64,000 nt of DNA from Albula goreensis (taxonomy: Eukaryota; Chordata; Actinopteri; Albuliformes; Albulidae). The DNA lies in contig CM040758.1 of NCBI GenBank assembly GCA_022829145.1, forward strand, positions 17,743,075 to 17,807,074. Direction: 5' to 3'. The notes under the pieces were generated by a model. The model saw only the letters and a program-made list of their open reading frames with translations, had not been told where the DNA came from and ran no database searches. Numbering within the stretch: position 1 is the first letter of the stretch; each line of letters starts with the position of its first letter. This document shows positions 36,033-54,976 of this stretch, piece after piece. The translations under genes were made by a program, and so were the position numbers.

Positions 36033-38699
36033 CCAAAAAGAGCCCGCTATCGTGTAACTGCTGGTGTGAATATGAATAACAATGGCAGGGTGCGTGGGGG
36101 GCCTCCTGTCAGGGCCATCTTCACTCAGCTCCCATCAAGTCGGTCAGAGCAAACAGCACCAGGACAGTACCTTGATCAAAGGCCAATGATCTACTATATG
36201 TTCCTGCCTGAAGAAGCCCAATTTCGCACACACTTCTACCCCGTTTATGCATTCAGATCACTGTAATTGAGCAAGAATCTTTGAAGTTACTAACGTTCAA
36301 GCCATTCTGAGCACTCTTCCCCGCTCTTTCTACCTTTCCGTCATGCTCACAGATGGCTTACATTATAGTCCCATTTTGTTTTCGTGCACAAAGTAAGAAT
36401 TTCATTTAAACATCAAAAAAGTTTTTTTTTGAGCTGCAGGCATTGCATGTACTGACTCCTGAGCACCTGGAATGGAGTCACATGGTCTCCTTTGGGAAAA
36501 GCAAATTTGCTGTGTGGTCCCGCCTCAATGGCAAACACCTGTGTGGCAGAGAAGGTACTGATGGGCAGCAGCACACTTAGGACACTAGCTGTTCAGTCTA
36601 ATGGTACTGAGGGCCAGATTTTATCAGGTGACCTTTCAATTAGTAGTTGACTCTGAATGACCAAGGGGAGTTGACTTGCCAAGCAAAAACAGTCTTCCCA
36701 TCCAAGTTATGACTTTCAGCAATCCTGCCGCAAGACCTAACCTTAAGTAACACAGGCTGGGGGGCCCTGTGGTAACCAGCTGTGTCTTTTTTAGCCTCAG
36801 CTGTGATGCTAACCGCGCCAGGAGAATAAGCTGAGAGGGACCGTCCCACTCTTTTCCTCTTAGGCTACACGTCCATTGTGATCGTGACATGCAGTACCTG
36901 CAGCTGCTCCAAAAATAGCAAACCTCCTGACAATGAAAGCTCCTTCAGCTTTGGATTGCTGACTTTTGGGTTTTGCTGTAAAACTGAAAAAAAAGCTATT
37001 TGTACTAATCTGGGTGTTTAATTTGGATTTTTTAATCTTATCTCCCTCTTATTGCCAAATGACTGCCACCTGCTAATGTAATCAAATAGATTAGCGGCAA
37101 AAGCCTCTTAGAGATTCTTTCTTTAAAGTACAAATGTCTGATCTTCCACAGATGACATGGCAGGTTTTCATCCCCCACTTGTTTTCACTCAAAGATCAAG
37201 TGTGATTACAAAGAATGAATTTAAAGGACTGTGCACTTTCTAAAATATAAATCTCACAGTACAAAAATAAAAATTCTAAAAGAATGAATAATCTGGTTAT
37301 TAATTAAATGTTTTTACAAGACTGATAACTGAAAGAAAATCATGAGAGAGCTGTATGTGGTCCTTAAATCAGTTGGTTATCAAGTAAACCAGAACAAAAT
37401 CAAATTAATCAAAAGAAAAAGATTAATTAATTTATTTATTCAAAAGAATAAATAAAGAATCAAAGCCAATAAGGAGAACATTTAAAAAAAATAATAATAA
37501 AAAAAACATATATCATCTACATGATGCCTGATCTGACTGAAATATATGTAGGGCTATCCATAGACTCTGTCTATAAAAATCATTTAAAAATCACATGTGT
37601 ATTTAAGAGTACAAACTGGGGGATATTTATATGTCCAGATAAGAGAAATGGGTTGAGGATTCTCCCTGGACACTGGGATTACATCCCTCTCAGGAGTCAG
37701 AATATTGGTTTAACATCTGATTCAGTATCTCCAATAGCACATTTCTCCCATTACTGCACTTGGGTAGAGTTTTTCCAACTTGGTCCAGACAAAAGACTGC
37801 ACCCTACTGGCCAATTCTTCCACAAGAAACAAGTACTTCTTCCATCCAATTACTAATCATGCCCAGTAGTGAAGTTTCTTGTCCAATTCGAACACATGGT
37901 CTTACACAAGATCCTCATTTTAGGTCATGGAGAATTTATAGGCCTACGGTTTATCAAAAGCATGAGTGCTGTCTAGAGCCACCCAATCAAAGAACTAATT
38001 AATTCATTTTGGTAATTAGGGTCTCAGGAGGGAATTAATATGGATACCATCTCAGCCAGCAGGACCTCGATCAGGGAGAACAGTAATATGCCCTAAAATC
38101 TGAGCAATACTGTGCTGCTCATAATTCTGATTCTGCTGCTCCTGAACACTTCAGAATTAAGAGACCGAAATGTTTTGCGTGGCGGAGGTTTCCTATGAGC
38201 TAAAAGTAGTCACGTCCTTCATTCCTTCCATCCTCTTTACCAAGGGGGTCCTAGTGATAGCGGCATTGCTGTGCTAGCTTCAACTGCATCCGTTCATGAA
38301 CACTCACGAACAGCCAGTGAGAGAGATTAATAGTCTGTAGGGCTTCAGTAATTTAGGCACCTTTCGCCCACATTTGTTAAGGTTGTGAACAATGCCCAGA
38401 CCTGTCATAGTGGACTGTGGACTGTCAGCAGCACACAATTCAAAGTACATGCATGTTTGTGTGTTCCCTCTGAGCTGATGAAGGATGTTGAGATGACAAT
38501 GTTCTGTGAATGCATGCAGCCAATTAAAAAAGAACACTCAGAATGTTCCAGCAAATCAGAACATTCAGTTTCAACAACAATAATAAGAGTGACAGTTATT
38601 CTGTTGACATTAAAAACATGGAGCTTCATATCCGGTCAGCATGCAGTACATCTGTGGCCGGTTCTGGCTCAATATTGTCCACACTTCTAGGCGAGGGCT
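36033..38699. other. No gene seen; weak SINE-like segment
   Basis: Non-coding. Between about 37620 and 37920 the minus strand has a degenerate B-box (GTTCGAATT, about 37884-37892), followed by text that resembles a dispersed element, but this is too weak to call. AT-rich filler (37260-37510) precedes it. Confidence 0.4.
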
Positions 38700-38860
38700 C
38701 CTCTGGAAAGCAGCGGGAGCTCAGCTGACACTCCCGCGGTTTTCTCAGAACGTTTTTCTGCGGTCACTTCCTGCGGCTCATTGTCACAAATGCAAATTCA
38801 CTCGGTGGATGACTTTCCGAGCTCCCCAGGGGGCGGTTTGCCAAGGATTAAACTGGAAAG
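38700..38860. promoter_or_regulatory. Candidate enhancer: SOX/POU pair and CTCF-like core
   Basis: CATTGT (38779-38784, SOX type) is followed five bases later by the exact POU octamer ATGCAAAT (38790-38797). A CTCF-like core CCCAGGGGGCGG lies at about 38825-38836. The segment is richer in CpG than its surroundings. Motif presence alone does not show function. Confidence 0.3.

Positions 38861-41352
<2,492 letters not shown>

Positions 41353-41391
<39 letters not shown>
41353..41391. repeat. (TG)n microsatellite
   Basis: About 19 TG units, preceded by TGTATG variants. Confidence 0.95.
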
Positions 41392-41392
<1 letters not shown>

Positions 41393-41499
41393 TGCATGAA
41401 TACATCTGCTCTTCCAGCCATCAGCTCCCATTAGGTGTGTGCTGTGAGAGTGTAGACAAGTAGAACTTCAGCCCCGGATCCACTGCGCTGTCATTTGTG

Positions 41500-41610
41500 T
41501 TCGCGTAAACCAGACCCTGGGCGATCGCTGACACCATCGGGGTGAAGCCATGGCAATCTCGCGCGGCGGGACACGCTGCCAGAACGAAGCTAGCACAATC
41601 GCACCGATGT
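41500..41610. promoter_or_regulatory. CpG cluster
   Basis: About 13 CpGs in about 110 bases, including TCGCGCGGCGGG near 41560, within CpG-poor DNA. No open frame, TATA or NRF1/ETS motif marks it as a promoter. It could be an orphan CpG element or a conserved regulatory block. Confidence 0.3.
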
Positions 41611-42990
41611 GAGAAGCCTGCTGGGCTGACAGTAAATTGACAGGGTGGTGTGACAGTACAGCAATCCACAATCACCCTGCCACTCAGAGCACCGGTGCCA
41701 TGAGATGTGGGCCTCGTTACCGTTTTACTGGGTCAGGGAATGTGCACAAATCAGCCCATTCTTCTGGTGGGGGGGTGGAAGGGGGGGACTTAAATTTACC
41801 ACTAAATTCATTCCATGTTTCCTCTTTTTTCACACTACAAGACATATGCTGGTTATGTATCAAAGGAAAATACAAATTACTTTCATCAACAGTTCCTGAG
41901 TGCCGGTCCATGGAGAAACAGCTCAGGGGCAGATGTGCCATCACAAATAGCTGGTCGGATGCTGTGCACTCTTAATGACCTCACTTGTTAAAAGTCTTCA
42001 CAAATTAAGACACCTGGGCTTTTTATTTGCATCTCCCAAATGCCTGTAGTTTCTGCACATTTTGTAAAAAGAAACTCAATAAGTACGCAGGTGTTTAATA
42101 ATGAGCAATCAAACGTATTTCCTCTGCTGAGACCATCATTGTGTAACAGGTCAATAGTTTTGTCAAAACTGCACTTTTGTTATGAAGGAGGGTGTTTGAA
42201 GCACTAAAAATTATAAGCTGTGTAACAGTATGGACACAAGGCTCTACCGAGCCAATAAATACCATGAAATAAACTATTAAAAAATTCCATCAGAGCCAAA
42301 AAATAAAATTATTAATTTTTCAAGGTTTCATTACAGCCAAGGAAGTTTAGCTAAGTTTCAGAAGAACTATGTCATAAAATGCTGGAAATAAAAGTGATTG
42401 TTTTACAAGATATGGAAAACCAATACATGCAGTGATGAATTAATAATGTATAATTCTTCTGCATAAAGGAGATATATATTAGATTAAATACTTCAGCTGT
42501 ACAGGTGGTGTAGAGAAGCATACATACAGTATTATAACCCAGAGCAAATGAAAGGCCCAGCAAGCCTTTCGTTTGAGGGGACAAGGCAAACTCACCACCC
42601 TGCCCACACCACCACCAAGACAAATGTTAGATTTTAGAGAGAGCACAAACAATACATCCACCATGAGACAGCATATGTAGGAACATGGACAGAAACCATT
42701 TATTAAAAAAACTATCACCTCAACTCAACACTTTTTTCATATTTTACCAGCCTAGTATGAATTCCTCTGAGGTAGAAACGACCCACGGGTAGGATTATTT
42801 TATGTTTTCAGCCACTGGGGGTCTGACAGCCCCATCTGTTTGACAGTAGTGCAATGTATATATGTGAGGATCTCTATTGCAGGCGACAGTGTGTGTGTAG
42901 GATATTTTATAACACTGCGCATTAAAACTAAGAATGGCATGTGCATTCCAACATACACGCACGCAGACATACACAAAAATGTATGTACCT

Positions 42991-42992
<2 letters not shown>
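41611..42992. other. No gene seen; G-rich tract at 41769-41787
   Basis: Two G7 runs separated by TGGAA (41769-41775, 41781-41787) could form a quadruplex. The remainder is AT-rich non-coding DNA. Confidence 0.5.

Positions 42993-43028
<36 letters not shown>
42993..43028. repeat. (TG)n microsatellite
   Basis: About 15 GT units, then GCGTGT. Confidence 0.95.
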
Positions 43029-44117
43029 AATGTTAGTTGGTCAGATGCTAGTTCTTTGGCTTATGATTTTTTATATAAATAAAATATGACTTCTGAAAAC
43101 AATGTACCCAATGATCAGTGTATGGCAGTGCAAAACGACTACTGGATATGCTACTTATCCAAATTATTAATGTCTCACTTTGATAAATGTTGCAGTTGCA
43201 TGCTGTAGCAAGTTTCGAAGGCCTGCTAATCAGTATGGTAAACAGTTAGTACAAGCCTAGGAATGGAAGTATTCAACAAGATATACTTTTTTTAAAACAA
43301 AATGTAAATAAAAACTCATCATTACAGCCGGACAAGACACTAAACAGGACTGATCAATGTTTTAGTCACGGCTCGTCAAAGATCCCATTTCCTTTTCAAG
43401 CCTGAAAAAATAGATCATATTGTTTTATTTAAGAAATATGTAATTCTAAAATTTTGATTGTGAGTGAGTGATCATTAACTTGAGTAACAAAGACAGCTCT
43501 GCTATACATATCTTAAAGCTGAAGCTTACAGTTGCAATTAGTCATTTAAGACTTCAGCCAGTTTCTATAATTAAGGTGAAACGTGACGGAGGAGCCTTAT
43601 CAGGGTTGAGTGAGGATTCAGAATTTGTGACATTGTGCTAAACACCCACTCACACAATTGCTGGGACACAAAGCACTTGCCTAGTAAGTCTCAATGTCCC
43701 TGCATTCACAGCCAATGAGTATTTCACCATTCAAGAGCATCTGCAAAGCTGTCATCACATTCAGCAAGTGATATGTTTTTATTTTTCCCCTAAAACGCTC
43801 AGTTTTCATGCTTTGTTGCTAATTAGCTCATAACCCTGGATTTTGCAATTTTGTGTTTGTATGAATATATTGAAATCCAATTAAATCAAATTAAAATGAG
43901 CAGAAATTAATCTACAGCTACTGCTTTAGTTTATTAATCACTCTGATTAATATATTAGTCATTACGGCCCAAATATGTGTGTATATACAGAAAAAGAAAA
44001 CAAGTGAGCAGGATAGGATTTGGTTTTCTTCCAATCAAATGACAGAGAATGCCTAAGTCTGGATGCTTTTGGTGAGGAGATGAAAGAGACAAGATCAAAC
44101 GATCCTCGTACCTGATT
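43029..44117. other. No gene seen
   Basis: AT-rich unique DNA, nothing recognised. Confidence 0.5.
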
Positions 44118-44149
44118 GGGGGTGGGGGGGGGTAGAAGGGGAGAGGGGG
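44118..44149 (+). other. G-quadruplex-type G tract
   Basis: G5-T-G9-TAGAA-G4-AGA-G5 satisfies the canonical quadruplex pattern. Confidence 0.6.
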
Positions 44150-44544
44150 AGCAGCCATACAACAGATGACACCGTTCCACTACCCAGCACGGGGGAATTC
44201 TGTTACAGCCCTCGCCGTCCATAAATTACCTACAGGAGAAATAATTACTCCCCCCCATCCCACCCCCACGTACACAACAAGCAGGAAAATGAGAGCCCTG
44301 ACCATCCTCAGAGACGGACTGCAGCGTCAGACTGGCCGAACGGTACAGGCCCAGCTCGAGACACAGCCTCAGTCAGGATCAGAGAGACATGGGGCTCAGA
44401 CAGTCAGGCCAGCAGCAGTGAGCTGTCCTTCACTATCATTTCAGTCCTGCCTTCTGCAGCTTTGATGGATGGATGCTGTGCTCTGAATACAAAGAAGTCC
44501 CATTCTTATGTAAGACCTTTAATTAGAGGCTTTGCGAGCAGATC

Positions 44545-44698
44545 TCACACACATACACACGCACACAAACACACACATACACACACACACATCACATGCA
44601 CAGTTACAAACTGGCACAAGCATGCACACACTGCACTTGAACATATGCACACCACATACACGTGCACAAAAGTCATAAGCATACTACACACACAGGCA

Positions 44699-44791
<93 letters not shown>
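44545..44791. repeat. (CA)n array with degenerate leader
   Basis: About 155 bases of imperfect CA-rich sequence precede a pure (CA)45 tract at 44701-44791. Confidence 0.97.
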
Positions 44792-44797
<6 letters not shown>

Positions 44798-45053
44798 ATT
44801 GTGCCTGTGCACATTTTACTCCTTGGATAAACCAATGGTTAAATATAAGCATAAAAAAGACCCATATTTATTTAACATCAGGTATGTCTTAGGCATTGTA
44901 TCAAAAATGTCAACGTTAATATTAACACCTATCAATTATCAATTATAACTGTCAATACTAAGCACATTTTACAACTGATAAAACAGATGAATCATCCATA
45001 TGAGTACACAGCAACAATTATTCATTAGTATTGAGAGGCTTCCCATGACAGAA

Positions 45054-47493
<2,440 letters not shown>

Positions 47494-47556
47494 CATTACA
47501 TTACATTCCATTAAAGGCATTTATGAGATGCTCTTATCCAGAGCAACTTACTAGGC
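47494..47556 (-). repeat. SINE/LINE 3'-tail remnant, fish type
   Basis: ATTACATTACATTCCATTAAAGGCATTTATGAGATGCTCTTATCCAGAGCAACTTA is a close match to the teleost tail TTACATTACATTCATTTAGCAGACGCTCTTATCCAGAGCGACTTA, seen as reverse complement. It is the clearest of the three tail fragments. No body follows. Confidence 0.7.
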
Positions 47557-48050
47557 AAACATTTTCATTGAGTTGTTGTCTTGTAATATGGGACATCTTG
47601 AGGAATATTTCTACCATGGGGGCACCTAGTCATCTAAAATGGCTTTGTATTCTTGGCCATAGTTCTACCATAGGGAGTAATAACAAGATTAAATTAATCC
47701 CACAAGATGGCTGTCCATACCGTAACACATCTTCCATGTTCTTTAACAATTGAGAACATGGCATGTGGGTTAAAGGCTTTCTCCAAGCATACATCTGTTT
47801 AGATGCAGAAAATAACAGATGTATTAAAAAATATAACATATCAAATTACATACTGACCACTCAGAAGTCTGGGTTTTGCTTTCATCACACCGGGTTTTAT
47901 GTTGCTGTGCCTCAGCTTTAAGTGATTTTGGAATGGCTGTCCGATCATAAATATAAACATATTACCTCTGATGGCCATACCCACCCAACAATCATATTTT
48001 TACATTATCATCATTATTACAGTAGTTACCTTATGCTCTCTCACACTCTC
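47557..48050. other. No gene seen
   Basis: Possibly the decayed interior of the element whose tail lies just before it, but nothing can be aligned by eye. Confidence 0.4.
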
Positions 48051-48099
48051 TCACACACACATACACACACGCGCACGCACACACACACGCACACACACA
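48051..48099. repeat. (CA)n/(CG) microsatellite
   Basis: CA array interrupted by GCGCACGC and CACGC units. Confidence 0.95.
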
Positions 48100-50304
48100 G
48101 CTAGGGCATCTGTCTTAGTGCATTGGCTTTATGTGTCAATTAGAACTGTCCTGTGATAAGCAATTAATAGTTTGTCCCTTTTAATTAGAGGTAGCTCTGT
48201 TTATCCACATTTCTTATTAGTGCCACTTTTCTTGCAAAAGAAAACTGAAAGGAAGTGCCTGTTTGGACACTATGTACTAGTTGCACAGACAAAGTCCCAA
48301 CGGCTAGTTAGCTTAATATATTTCTTACACCAGAACTCAAGGCATATTTACAGAGGTTTAGTGCATCCAGTCAAGCACTTCCACATGGCTCTGTTTTTTA
48401 CAGTTCAGAAGCAAGAAAATCCTTTATTTCAAATACCAGGTGTTGTAGCTGGACTTAAAGGTTACTGAAACAACGCCTCTTATTGATTTTAATACACACT
48501 CTTGAGCCATTACAGGCTGTGTCTCAGAGACCTGCGCTTACCCACCTAGTCCAGCCTTAACCCTGCCTGTCTGACAGCAGCTGAAATCAAACCTTTGACA
48601 AAGCAGTCCTCAGAAATCATAGTATTTACCACATCATAGTATTTTAGCACAAGCCGCTAACACACTACGTCTGTAAGTGAAGCTGGTGTGCCGTTTCGTT
48701 TCTGTGTAACCCCTCTTTTCATCATCTCAAGTTCTGGGGACGTTTCACCCATGCAGGAAACCTATGAAACTATGTTCATTGGCCATGAAATACATTTTTC
48801 AAAATTTTGAATGTACAATCAGTTATTATTACACATTGGTGGTAGTGACTGGTAGAGAGGCCACAATATCTATGTAATTCTTTGGCATAACTACTGAGAC
48901 CCCTGAAATCCACATGAGTGCTACTCATTCACATCATTAGCGGAAATGGTTAATTAATTCAGACGCCTCAAAACCCTCTCAAAGGTTTGGAGTGGAAAGA
49001 GTGTGAGTGTGGCATGAGATCTGAGTCCCCTGCAAGTGAAAATGAACATGCTGACTGCCTGCCCCCACCCTACCGCAACAACGGCCCACTGCCTACAGCT
49101 GTGCTGTATGTATGAGTCTAATGACGAGACTGATTATCACGTCATTGTGGATGTCAAGTTATGCCATATTACAAAAAAACATTTTGGAGAATAATAAATG
49201 TTTTTGAGAAGCCTCACCTACTATAATTTCATGGTTGCCCTTTTTTGTGTTTTTACTCTCAGCAATGTAATAATTTAAATAGGAAAATAGTGAATGTTAC
49301 ATTCTGATGCATTGAATAGTCAGACATGAATAAGTCAATAAAATGTGAATCATCAAGAAATGCATATGTACCATGCTTGAGACCTCTAGACAGTATTTTT
49401 GTTTTTAATATTCACAAATCAGGCAAAATCTTAATTTTCAGACACCATAAGGCCATATTTGGAATTTTCTATTTGGCTTGTTGGCATCTGCTGATGCCCC
49501 ATACAGACAGGGTAGCTTTCATCATACAGTCCAGCCATACAATAACACACATGCAGTGCTTTACAACCAGAGCAAAAGCAATCAGGTTCCATGCAGCTCC
49601 ATTGCCGGACCCATGAGAAACCTTCCCTATAATAACTCTCACCTGCACAAATGCATGGAAATTTCTTGTTTCCTTATAAGGGGCAACATGATGTGTCAAG
49701 TGTCAGCAGTTCATTGACCACAAGGTTCCCAGGGTGATGCAGTGCCTTTTATGAACCCTTCCCCGCTGGTCTTCGACTCAAACTGGCCTGCGTATCCCAG
49801 TACATTTACACAGTGTATGCCTGTGTCACATGAAATGACATCACTCTGATGGCTGTACTGGATTTACTGTTGGTTAATATGTAAAAACAAGACAATAATT
49901 ATGCAGGTAATGATTCTAATCTTCTAATCAGTAAAAGATTTGAATTGTTTAAATGAGTATTTTTGCATCATTTTCAGAGTTTCCAGATTCTTCCATTCCC
50001 TATGAGTGTGCTTCTTTAATCTTCAATCATAAAAACATCATGAAGAATGATACTATACTGTGTGCAGGTAGTGTACATGAGGCTCTGCCCGAATTTGGTG
50101 GTCCTCTCTCTCAGGACAGTCCACAGCACAAACCTGTGCTGCGGCCCAGCAGACACTAAATAGCCAGGTGCACACTGTGCCACACCAAGCTAATTAGCAT
50201 AATTACAGCTTCTGCAAAGTTTGCTTTGATTAATCTGCACTCCACTGCTGCTGGCAGAGAGACACACTGCAACATAACTGGAAAATAGCAAGGGGAGTCT
50301 CTAG
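48100..50304. other. No gene seen
   Basis: Unique non-coding DNA, nothing recognised. Confidence 0.5.
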
Positions 50305-50435
50305 ACACGCACGCATGCGCACGCACGCACGTACAAACACACACACGCACGCACGCACGCACAAACACACACACGCACGCACGCACACACACACACACGC
50401 ACGCACAAACACACACACAAACACGCATGCACGCA

Positions 50436-50489
<54 letters not shown>
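50305..50489. repeat. Compound (CACG)n/(CA)n array
   Basis: 185 bases of alternating purine-pyrimidine. The left two thirds mix CACG units with CAAACA spacers in a higher-order pattern; the right end is pure (CA)n (50440-50489). Confidence 0.97.
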
Positions 50490-50491
<2 letters not shown>

Positions 50492-53400
50492 TAGCTCCCA
50501 TGTATTTTATTTTATTTTTATTCCAAACTGTTTTTTAGATATCACACCTGGAAAATACACATGTAGATTTCAAAATTGTCCAATTGCAAAACACTCTCCA
50601 GAAGGCAAGAAAGAGGTGGTGTCCATCTCTCCTCTGCAAGCCCTGAGTGACCACAAAATGAAAATGGCATGGGTCAGTGTTGGGGTGGTTGCTGAGGGGT
50701 GGGGGATTATTTCACAGGTGTAGTTATTGCTGCATGTAAAAAGTGGACAAAGCAATAAAAATTATTTCACTAATCCCCATTCAGCAGATGAAGCCCCCCA
50801 CCTCACCAAATGACAGGAATCGTTGAATATTTTGAAACAGTAAAGGTTTGATATGTGCATTAGATCTGCAGGTCTACATTCTGGCATTGGGTACCTGTCA
50901 CAGCACTAACAGTTTGAAGCACATTTACCAGCATACAATCATCAGCACTCATTAGCTCCACACAGGAATCAATATTTCATTCACAACCATTTTCTAAGGC
51001 AGCTCTGCTGAACATCCGATGTGCTGGCCAATACCTGATTGACCATAAGACAGCAGTCTGCAGTCCTCCTGTTTACATTTCCGTTCAATCTTTGGTATTC
51101 CTTCAGCTCCAGCACATTGTTGTTTGAAGCTGCATGTATTTCTGCCTCTTTAAAATTTCATGAAGCAGTGCTGTAATTTTTAAGGGGGGAGGGTGAAGGG
51201 AGATACGAGTTTGACTTTATGTGCATTGTGGGAATAAGACAAGCCTGATGACTAATTAGCACAATGGCTAAAAACTCCACATCTGCACATCTTACAGGCT
51301 GGGTCATTGAGTTTCTTCACCTTTCAGGACACACCCCACAAGGGCTTTCTCCTGAAATGAATTATGAAATATTTCATATTACTTTGATTTGGAGCAGTCA
51401 CTTCCTGCTTGAACCAAAGATGCAAAAACATCAATGTACTTTCACAACCAAGAAACAATGTAGCACATCCAAGTTACAATGAAAGAGTCTTTATTTGTTC
51501 ACATTTTAACCTCTCTTTTGAAAATTTAATGTATCAATTTGTCTCATTCACTTAAGCATCACTTAAGCAGTACTATGGGCTTTACAAGCCCTTGTGTATA
51601 GAATTACACATTTTTTGTTTTAAAGAATTCTGCAGAGTGTACTTGTTAAATGTGAAAAATGTAACAAAATTGGACAAAATGCTTAGCTCAAGGTAAAGCA
51701 GAGCATAGAAGATCTGCCTTCAAATAACAGATTGAGGGGTGTATTAGCACTGATAACACTGATTCTCATGAGGCGGTAAGAATAGACTTCAGCAAATATT
51801 TGTCTGTTTGGCCCTGGCCACTGACTTCATGCTTTGTAAGAATGAGTAAAAATTAAAAGGTGCAAAACATTGCAGAAGAATTTCCATTCTGGTCTATGTA
51901 TCAAGTTCAGAGCGCAGTGCTTTCAAGAACTTTTTAACTCAAGGTTAAGGACAAAAATGCTATGCAGTCATCCTGAATAGATCCCCTCACTGCAATGCAT
52001 TACAGAGTCGCCACAAGGATGCAGCTGGCTGTGTGAAGATTCTTTTTTTCTCTGAGTGCAGATAATGACCAACTATCTCCCTTTGAGGCTGCAGTTGAGC
52101 CGTAGCTGTAGGTGAAGATTACAGCTGAACGCTTTCATAAAAATAAGGTGGCAGGGCAGTTACTTCTGTCAAAGAAAAAAGATGTTCACCCAATTCAATT
52201 TTCTTCAATTCCACAGGGAAAATCTCATTTTAACGTTTCTTGGCTGAGGTTTTAAAGTAGGGGCGTGACACTGACAAAATACATCAGAACCTTATTGTAA
52301 TAAGGGCCTTTTTGGTATAAGGTTTTAATACAGACTAAAAATAAAAATATACTCAGTGATATTATACAGTGTATATGGGAATATGTCTCCCAAATTTAGG
52401 CAGTAATGGGAAGAGATTTTCAAATTACATAATATTTCAAATAATCTGACGCAGGAGTACAAGTAGACACTTTTAAATCACAGTGTGTTCCAGAAGGTAA
52501 TGCATCCATTCTTTAAAAAACAGAAGTAGGTGGTGCAGGCATGGAGAGTATTTTTCCAGTATCCAGTGTAATTGACCAGGTGGACATGAAAATGGATGGA
52601 TGACATGAGCTGACCCAGACCTGAACTGCGTGGCTTCATATTTCTAACTCACCATGCAGGTCTGGTTCAGATCCAGACAGAAAGCTTTTGGTCTTATTAT
52701 GCATTAATATCTGGGAAACATACATTTCCAGAATGTGTTCTGTTGTTCTCACTTAGCGCTACTTTCTTTGCCACATCTGCTACCAGTGCCTGCGCTTTCT
52801 TGAATGTGTGTCACGCTGAATTGTGGCACATCTGTCTAATAAAACAATGTTTTTATTTGGGCAGCAGGAAAAGAAAGGCTAAGCAGGGTAAGTTGGATAA
52901 ATGTGTTAGTGTCACCACTCTCTCATGGCTGCTCCTGGTAGGCAAGGCGCTTATGGAAAATGCTAATTGAATACGTTGACATTGATATCCTCTAGCGACA
53001 TAGGCAGAATGTCACAGACAGGAAAATACCAAAAAGAGAAGTATAGGTTAAATAATTCCGCCAAATAAAAATTCACAGTGCAACTAATTAATTAAACTGT
53101 ATGTTGAGAGCAAGGTGATAATAATTGTGTGCCCTGTCATGCATGGGCAGTTATGTAGAAACGGTCTGTTATCCGTGCTCCACTCCCAAATGTCAGATAT
53201 CTTGTTTCTGTGTAGGATGTGTGCATCCAGAACAGTGTTAATGAGAGAAAAATGGAAAATTAAATCTAGCTTTCATGGATTCCAGACTCCAAGCCAGGGC
53301 CTCTGTGGTTCCCAAACCCCAGTGGGAGAGGTCCCTGAGAGCTTTTACTATATACGTTTACAACCCATTTCCCCTACACTGCAGGTCTCCAGCGTAATTA

Positions 53401-54976
53401 AACAAAGAAAATATCATCAATGCAAAGCCATGTGTCTCACATGAAAAATGTGGGTTGAAGGACAAAAAAAAATGTGGCTCGATTACTGTGATGCTCATAG
53501 CTTTATTTCTTCTATATTTCTATATGTTTCTATATTACTCACTACCACCATGATCATGGCGTTAGCCACACCACATAATATCAGTGTCAAACATACTCAC
53601 CTTGAGTACATAAAAAGATTCATAATATTATGACCACTGAAATTTTAAGCTCATGCATCAACTGTACTGTGTGCAGTTTTCTGTAGGATATCCGTTCATT
53701 CTAATTACGCTCTCAAACACGGCTTTATCTTTTTTAAATGTTTAATGCAGATCAGTCAATGAGAATGAACCCGTTTCATGTCTTTGAACAATTGGAAACT
53801 GCATCACACAATCAGCATATCCTCAAAACGACATATGTAACAGACCTGCAGAAAAAAGGAATAAATAAACCAAAGCTACAGGCAGCAAGCATGGGGCCAA
53901 GCACTATATGCTGCAATGGAGCCAATCTAGTCAGTTGGACAAAAGTCAGTCCAAATAGCCTCAAAATGCTATATCAGTTCCAAATTCACTTCTCTGATGC
54001 TGGATAACGCCCCTCTCATTGTGTAGTTTCACAGAAACAGGTTTTTTGCCATAATGGACAAAACAGTAGATTCATAATTACAGTAATAAAACCAACAAAT
54101 ACAATAGCAAGCCTATGCATCTGTGATTCTGGTCCTGCTGTTAATTGAACTTTGCTGATAAATGAAACCATGTCCTTCTGAAATGGGTATATAAAAGTGC
54201 TAAAGAACTGTGCTTGTCCATTCAAAGGTGTTTACAGCACCCCATTCATTTAATCCTAATTGATCGTGTCAGGCACAGTTCTTCAAAGGCACAAAGGGTA
54301 TTTCTTCAAGAAAATAAAACCCAAGAAAGGAGCATACCACTGAGTCCTAAGCTTACAGTTATTTACTCTCAGAACATCTGACACAACACTCCCTGGGATG
54401 TTCAGCTCTAAATGCCGATAATATTCAGACATAATTTTCCCGAAGAAAATATAAAATTAGAACCTGTAGCAGTATACAGTAGGATGATAGCTATAAGCTT
54501 TCTTTATTCGTGTTTTCAAACCAGTCCAAGTTTCCCTTTAAGTCAGAATTTACCCATTTACTTAATGGATGAATAAATTGCTCAACTTTCCAGACTTGTG
54601 CAGCTCAGTTCTATCCTTGGCTCTCTTACTGGGAAGACCTCCAGAGTCTGGCCTATATACAAACAAACCTACAAACCCTCCAGGGCCACACTTGGTAGTA
54701 GGGGAAATGCTTGACAGTATTTGCATTTTCAGATCGACAGTATTTCCCACTTTCCCTCCCAGGTTCTCAAAATAAACAGGACCCTGAGTGGATCATCCTG
54801 TTAATGCACTGCTACTGTGTGCAGTTGCACCCCATGGTCAGGGTGACTGCGCTCAGCAACCCAGGCATGCTAGTGTTCACTGCTGTCAGCAAAGATGATG
54901 TGCAGAAGAGTTCAGTCTCTGCTGCTTTTTCGTGATTTCTGTTTTTGTGCATATTAAGGTCCAAACACTTTGATTC
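50490..54976. other. No gene seen
   Basis: Long AT-leaning unique stretch. A 9-bp inverted repeat (CCAGACCTG at 52615-52623, CAGGTCTGG at 52657-52665) is the only structure noted. No coding or RNA gene. Confidence 0.5.

Noticed and set aside
37620-37920. Minus-strand SINE
   Set aside because: B-box degenerate (GTTCGAATT) and the body is not matched to any family I can name with confidence.
52615-52665. CCAGACCTG/CAGGTCTGG inverted repeat as regulatory element or hairpin
   Set aside because: Nine-base arms with a 33-base loop are likely chance.
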